Source: Parachitinimonas caeni
GTDB lineage: Bacteria; Pseudomonadota; Gammaproteobacteria; Burkholderiales; Chitinimonadaceae
Assembly: GCF_030129945.1 (NCBI RefSeq)
Contig: NZ_JARRAF010000007.1
Location: 156,252-220,251 of the forward strand
DNA: 64,000 nucleotides
Reading direction: 5' to 3'
Position 1 is the first letter of the stretch; each line of letters opens with the position of its first letter. The notes under the pieces are model-generated. The model made no database searches. It had not been told where the DNA came from and saw only the letters and a list, made by a program, of their open reading frames with translations. The translations under genes were made by a program, and so were the position numbers. Of this stretch, positions 61,215-64,000 are shown in pieces.

Positions 61215-61853
61215 TTGTTTTCCTTAAAAATAACTACGCCGGATCACCTATCCCTACATGACCATCCCGCCCGGAATAAAACCTTGGCCGGGAATCAAAT
61301 CAGGCCGGAAAGGCGATGCCCTCACAGCCAAAAGCATGCGAATAAATGGAATATCCGGACAAAATTAATAGACAAAAAATAAGGGCATAGCGCATTCGTC
61401 AAACCCCCTACGAGGGTTTGCATCACTCACTACAGTAGACCAGCTTGAATACCGGATTTCTTGGCAGATTTCTTTGCCTTGACGAGATTCCCGACAAAGA
61501 CAGCCCTGCTCAGCCAACACGCCCATAGAGGCAAAAATCGGCTGCAATATGGCTTACAGCTTGAAACTCACCCTTCTGCACCCATCCAGAATCAGCGCAG
61601 GACCGGGCAGCCCGGCAGACTTTCCACCCCCTTACATGTGAAAAGGTCGCAGCAGTTAACTGCTTACAGACTGAATCGTCAAGCGCATGGCGTGGAAAGT
61701 GCTTTCTGGATGCACAGGATCGAAGGGCATGGTCAGATTGATTGGCACCCGCCATGCCCTTGAAAAGACATTTCAATAATTCAAACCAAACTGGCAATTT
61801 AAAAAGTAAGCTTTTATTTTAATTACCGTTTTATCACTCCAGCGCGAAGGCAA
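61215..61853. other. Intergenic region with receptor 2 leader and promoter
   Basis: About 640 bp without a supported gene. It holds the shared receptor motif (61397-61412) and an overlapping hairpin CAAACCC-cctacga-GGGTTTG (61400-61420). The stretch 61460-61760 has short frames on both strands with no recognisable family. The end (61780-61840) is AT-rich. Confidence 0.5.
61397..61412 (-). promoter_or_regulatory. 16-bp motif shared by both TonB receptor genes (site 2)
   Basis: On the minus strand CGTAGGGGGTTTGACG, 15 of 16 bases equal to the site at 58133-58148. About 180 nt before the start codon of receptor 2. Confidence 0.5.
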
Positions 61854-62582
61854 TTAGCGGCTGCCTTTCTTCTTGCGAGGCTCGTATTCCCGCTGCGTAT
61901 CGTTATCGGGTGTCCGAACGGCTACAAAACTATTTTTCTGCATCCAGCGCCAGAGGGGGACCGCGCACGCAACAGCCAGACCCTGCGCCACCACAAAACC
62001 CGGCACATCCAACGGACGGATGCCAGCAAAGGTATCAGTCAGCGAACGCGCCAGGGTGACAGCCGGATTGGCAAACGAGGTCGAAGCCGTAAACCAGTAG
62101 GCCCCCACGATGTAGGCCGCAACGGCAAAAGGCGTGGCCGTTGGCCGGTTTTGCGAGCAACCGAAGATCACCATCAGCAGACCAAACGTTGCAACAAACT
62201 CACTCCACCACTGATCAGGTCCGGAGCGCACATGCTGCGACAGCGCAAACAAGGGTTCGTTGAACATGCCATGCGCGGCGGCGACGCCACAAACAGCCCC
62301 CAGAATCTGTACCAGGCTATATGCCAGCGCAGACCGGGCACTGAGTTCACCACGCAGATGCGCAGCCAGCGATACCGCCGGATTGAAATGTGCGCCAGAG
62401 ATCCCTCCGAACGTCAGAATCAAGGCCACCAGGCCCCCTCCGGTTGCCAGCGCATTGGCCAGCAATGCGAGGCCGACATTCCCGCCCGACAAGCGGTCGG
62501 CCATGATGCCGGAGCCAACAACTGTTGCCAGCAGGAAGGCCGTGCCTAACCACTCGGCCAGCAATCGTCTGCGTAAATCCAT
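61854..62582 (-). CDS. MIP family aquaglyceroporin in ars operon (AqpS-like)
   Basis: A 242-residue protein from the ATG at 62582, preferred because GGAGG lies 8 nt upstream. Six TM helices and two half-helices are seen. The pore motifs are intact: NPA at 67-69 (GAHFNPAVSLAAHL) and NPA at 172-174 (SFANPAVTLARSL). It is the last gene of an arsR-arsC-aqp operon. In Sinorhizobium an ars-operon aquaporin (AqpS) lets arsenite leave the cell after ArsC reduces arsenate. The same role is inferred here. No ArsB or Acr3 pump is in the window. The C-terminus is basic. Confidence 0.88.
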   Translation of the reverse strand: MDLRRRLLAEWLGTAFLLATVVGSGIMADRLSGGNVGLALLANALATGGGLVALILTFGGISGAHFNPAVSLAAHLRGELSARSALAYSLVQILGAVCGVAAAHGMFNEPLFALSQHVRSGPDQWWSEFVATFGLLMVIFGCSQNRPTATPFAVAAYIVGAYWFTASTSFANPAVTLARSLTDTFAGIRPLDVPGFVVAQGLAVACAVPLWRWMQKNSFVAVRTPDNDTQREYEPRKKKGSR

Positions 62583-62599
62583 TGGCTTTGCCTCCATGG

Positions 62600-63079
62600 T
62601 CAGGCACCCAGCAGACCGATGCGATCCAGCTCAGCCTTGAATGCTGCGCGGTCCTGAGACAGTTGTGTCAAAGGCAGCGCCAGGAAGGCTTCGATCCGCG
62701 CCCGCAGCGTGCGGTAAGCCAGTTCAAAAGCAGCGTCGATGTCCGCCTCGCTGCCAGTGGCTTTCGCCGGGTCTGCCACTCCCCAGTGCGCACGTAATAC
62801 TGGCCCCAGGTAGGCTGGGCAAGTCTCGCCAGCGGCATTGCCACAAACGGTGATCACAATATCAGGCGTCACGGGCAGGCCTTCCCATGACTTGCTGTGC
62901 AAGCCTTCCGTGGCAATGCCTTCCTTTTCGAGCAGCGCCAGCGAGCGTGGATGCACATAGCCTGCAGGCTGGCTACCCGCGCTAATGGCGCGGATGCTTG
63001 CCGGAGCCAGCGCATTGAATGTTGCTTCCGCCAGAATCGAGCGGCAGGAGTTTCCGGTGCAGAGAATCAAGATATTCAT
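62600..63079 (-). CDS. arsC: Arsenate reductase (LMW phosphatase type)
   Basis: A 159-residue protein from the ATG at 63079 (AAGGA upstream). The catalytic loop C7-T-G-N-S-C12-R13-S of the LMW phosphatase/thioredoxin-linked ArsC fold is at the N-terminus, and IVITVCGNAAGETCPAYLG supplies the two further redox cysteines. It reduces arsenate to arsenite. The stop is 17 nt before the aquaporin start. It belongs to the arsR-arsC-aqp operon. Confidence 0.93.
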   Translation of the reverse strand: MNILILCTGNSCRSILAEATFNALAPASIRAISAGSQPAGYVHPRSLALLEKEGIATEGLHSKSWEGLPVTPDIVITVCGNAAGETCPAYLGPVLRAHWGVADPAKATGSEADIDAAFELAYRTLRARIEAFLALPLTQLSQDRAAFKAELDRIGLLGA

Positions 63080-63172
63080 CAGATTTTCCTTCTTTAGTAA
63101 CAAGCAGTTATTGAAATTCGCATCGGGGGCCTATCTGCTCTGGGCACTGCCGGCATTTTCCCCGTCACTTCC

Positions 63173-63517
63173 TTAGCAGTCTTTGCAAGCAGCGGGGATC
63201 GGCAGGACCTCAGCGCAGAGTTCGGGCTGGCCAGCGCAGCAACGCTCGGTCAGATAAGCAATCAGTTCACGCATCTGTGGCAGATGGGCGCGGTAGCGCA
63301 AATAGCGACCTTCCGTTTCGACGGTCGTCAGCCCGACCTCGGTCAGCAGCTTCAAGTGAAACGACAAGCGCGAAGGCGCAACATCCAACTGGCTAGCCAG
63401 ATCGCCAGCCACCATGCCAGCCTGCCCTGCTTCGACCAGCAGACGATAGGCATCCAGCCTGACCGCTGAAGCCAGCGCTTCAAAGACATGCAGGGCCTGC
63501 TCTCTTTGCATATTCAT
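63173..63517 (-). CDS. arsR: ArsR-family arsenic-responsive repressor
   Basis: A 114-residue winged-helix protein from ATG 63517 (an ATG 6 nt later is possible). HTH segment: GDLASQLDVAPSRLSFHLKLLTEVGLTTVETEGRYLRYR. It lacks the ELCVCDL metal site of E. coli-type ArsR. Instead cysteines C93, C94 and C101 (ERCCAGQPELC), plus C111 and C114, lie at the C-terminus, like the Acidithiobacillus-type ArsR site. It is expected to repress the operon until arsenite binds. The inverted repeat overlapping the start (63516-63535) is its likely operator. Confidence 0.9.
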   Translation of the reverse strand: MNMQREQALHVFEALASAVRLDAYRLLVEAGQAGMVAGDLASQLDVAPSRLSFHLKLLTEVGLTTVETEGRYLRYRAHLPQMRELIAYLTERCCAGQPELCAEVLPIPAACKDC

Positions 63518-63535
63518 TTCAATTTTTTTTGAAAT
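63516..63535. promoter_or_regulatory. Probable ArsR operator
   Basis: Perfect inverted repeat ATTTCAA-tttttt-TTGAAAT overlapping the first codons of arsR. The arms resemble the AATTTC-N10-GAAATT sites at 43116 and 44123 in the same spacing (ATTTC-N10-GAAAT). Confidence 0.65.
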
Positions 63536-63545
63536 TAATGTCCAC

Positions 63546-63563
63546 AAAAAAGCCCGAAAGGGC
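63546..63563 (-). terminator. Small terminator upstream of arsR
   Basis: On the minus strand GCCC-tttc-GGGC followed by TTTTTT. It would block read-through into the ars operon. GGCTCTGCTGACGT (63567-63580), a 13/14 match to the dispersed repeat end, abuts it. Confidence 0.6.
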
Positions 63564-63689
63564 CTGGGCTCTGCTGACGTGTTGTTCATGGAGCGCGCGC
63601 ATTGTTGCAGATGACCGCCTCTATGCCAATCATCCCGGCCTCGGGGTATGCTGGCCGGGTTAACGCTCACTCCCCCGCCCCAGCCACTT

Positions 63690-63956
63690 ATGTCGTCACC
63701 CGCTATTCCTTATCCCCGCTTGAGCAGCCATCTCAATGTCTGGAACAGCTGTCTGCATCTTCTGCAACGGGCTGGTTATGCCCTCTCGACCGAGGAAGTC
63801 AGCGCGGACGGCGACGTCCTGTGGCTGGCACGGCGCGATGGCTACACCCTGATGGCAGATAATCCGATCGAATTGCTAGGCTCTGTTGACGTTTTATTTT
63901 CGGATCGCGTTTCGTCGGATTTGGGCCTGATGCAAGGCGAAAAGCGCGCCGCTTAG
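63690..63956 (+). CDS. Short hypothetical protein with repeat-derived C-terminus
   Basis: An 88-codon frame from the ATG at 63690. Residues 1-~63 (LNVWNSCLHLLQRAGYALSTEEVS, ARRDGYTLMADNPIELLG) look like a small soluble conserved protein; I cannot name the family. From the codon GGC at 63879 the frame enters a GGCTCTGTTGACGT-family repeat, which encodes the last ~26 residues. The original C-terminus was therefore replaced or extended by the insertion. Confidence 0.6.
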   Translation: MSSPAIPYPRLSSHLNVWNSCLHLLQRAGYALSTEEVSADGDVLWLARRDGYTLMADNPIELLGSVDVLFSDRVSSDLGLMQGEKRAA

Positions 63957-64000
63957 TGGGCTAAGCAAGCGATTTTCAACACCGCAGCAGGCCCAAATCC
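63879..64000 (+). repeat. GGCTCTGTTGACGT-family repeat, copy 6 (runs off the window)
   Basis: It begins GGCTCTGTTGACGTTTTA after CTA (63876-63878), inside a reading frame. Inner perfect 13-bp inverted repeats GGATTTGGGCCTG (63917-63929) and CAGGCCCAAATCC (63988-64000) enclose an apical hairpin GCTTAG-tggg-CTAAGC (63951-63966). The right terminal repeat would lie just beyond the window. Confidence 0.8.

Noticed and set aside
58443..61382. A 979-codon open frame on the plus strand opposite TonB receptor 2, and a 576-codon frame opposite receptor 1 (56203-57933)
   Set aside because: They mirror the receptor codons, lack a ribosome site, and translate to repetitive Arg/Val/Gly-rich sequence with no domain. 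The receptors are unambiguous.
1..64000. CRISPR arrays, prophage, integron attC sites, transposase genes
   Set aside because: No regularly spaced repeats, phage genes or transposase motifs were found. The GTTGAC repeat end does not fit the attC core GTTRRRY.

Overview
The window looks like chromosomal DNA of a free-living betaproteobacterium, most likely Neisseriales-related (Chromobacteriaceae/Chitinibacteraceae-like). The reasons are the hemC-hemDX-hemY arrangement, the 'SpecificRecomb' membrane protein, YggX, PEP-CTERM/exosortase genes, large TonB-dependent receptors and a chitin-active LPMO. This placement is inference from gene content. No transposase gene, phage, plasmid replication gene, rRNA or CRISPR array was seen. 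One tRNA (Phe, GAA) is present.

Layout. 1-2098 (-): a partial secreted NHL beta-propeller protein that runs off the left edge. 2.3-6.7 kb: an M24 peptidase, a YnfA-type membrane protein, and a two-gene M16 operon with one active and one degenerate subunit. 7.07 kb: tRNA-Phe with its own promoter and terminator. 7.3-20.1 kb is a signalling region. It holds an unknown Ser/Thr-rich protein, an ECF sigma factor, a CesT-like type III chaperone, an RsbW-like HATPase, a sensor/sensor-MFS/SpoIIE-phosphatase operon, two GNAT enzymes, an ABC-type binding protein, and a second paralogous sensor/sensor-MFS pair. 20.4-26 kb: CBS protein, HAD phosphatase, QueD-like enzyme, VanZ-like protein, class III adenylate cyclase and dGTPase. 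26-30.1 kb: hemC, a hemD-hemX fusion and hemY. 30.2-34 kb: DinB-like protein, sixA, ppk1 and yggX. 34.7-40.8 kb: two paralogous delta-60-repeat lipoproteins around a small outer-membrane barrel. 41-43 kb: Gcr-type membrane protein. 43.1-47.8 kb: a GbsR/MarR-like regulator and an apparent operon of DCC, SDR-DoxX, DUF2269, membrane and TIGR01777 proteins. 48-49.2 kb: RHS remnant and AT-rich gene-poor DNA. 49.2-54.6 kb: LPMO, exosortase, VIT/vWA PEP-CTERM protein and TPR protein. 55.2-61.2 kb: two tandem paralogous TonB-dependent receptors. 61.9-63.5 kb: an arsR-arsC-aquaporin operon.

The most notable points are these. (1) There are two copies of an operon unit made of a membrane sensor and a sensor domain fused to an MFS-like transporter; one is coupled to a SpoIIE-type phosphatase next to an HATPase, an ECF sigma factor and a type III chaperone, which suggests a partner-switching circuit. 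(2) A dispersed palindromic repeat family begins GGCTCTGTTGACGT and sits directly after 'TA', so that its first G completes TAG stop codons of several genes. (3) Two AATTTC-N10-GAAATT inverted repeats lie directly upstream of the GbsR-like regulator and the next transcription unit. (4) An exosortase lies next to its probable dedicated VIT/vWA PEP-CTERM substrate. (5) A 52-bp perfect palindrome lies between convergent genes.
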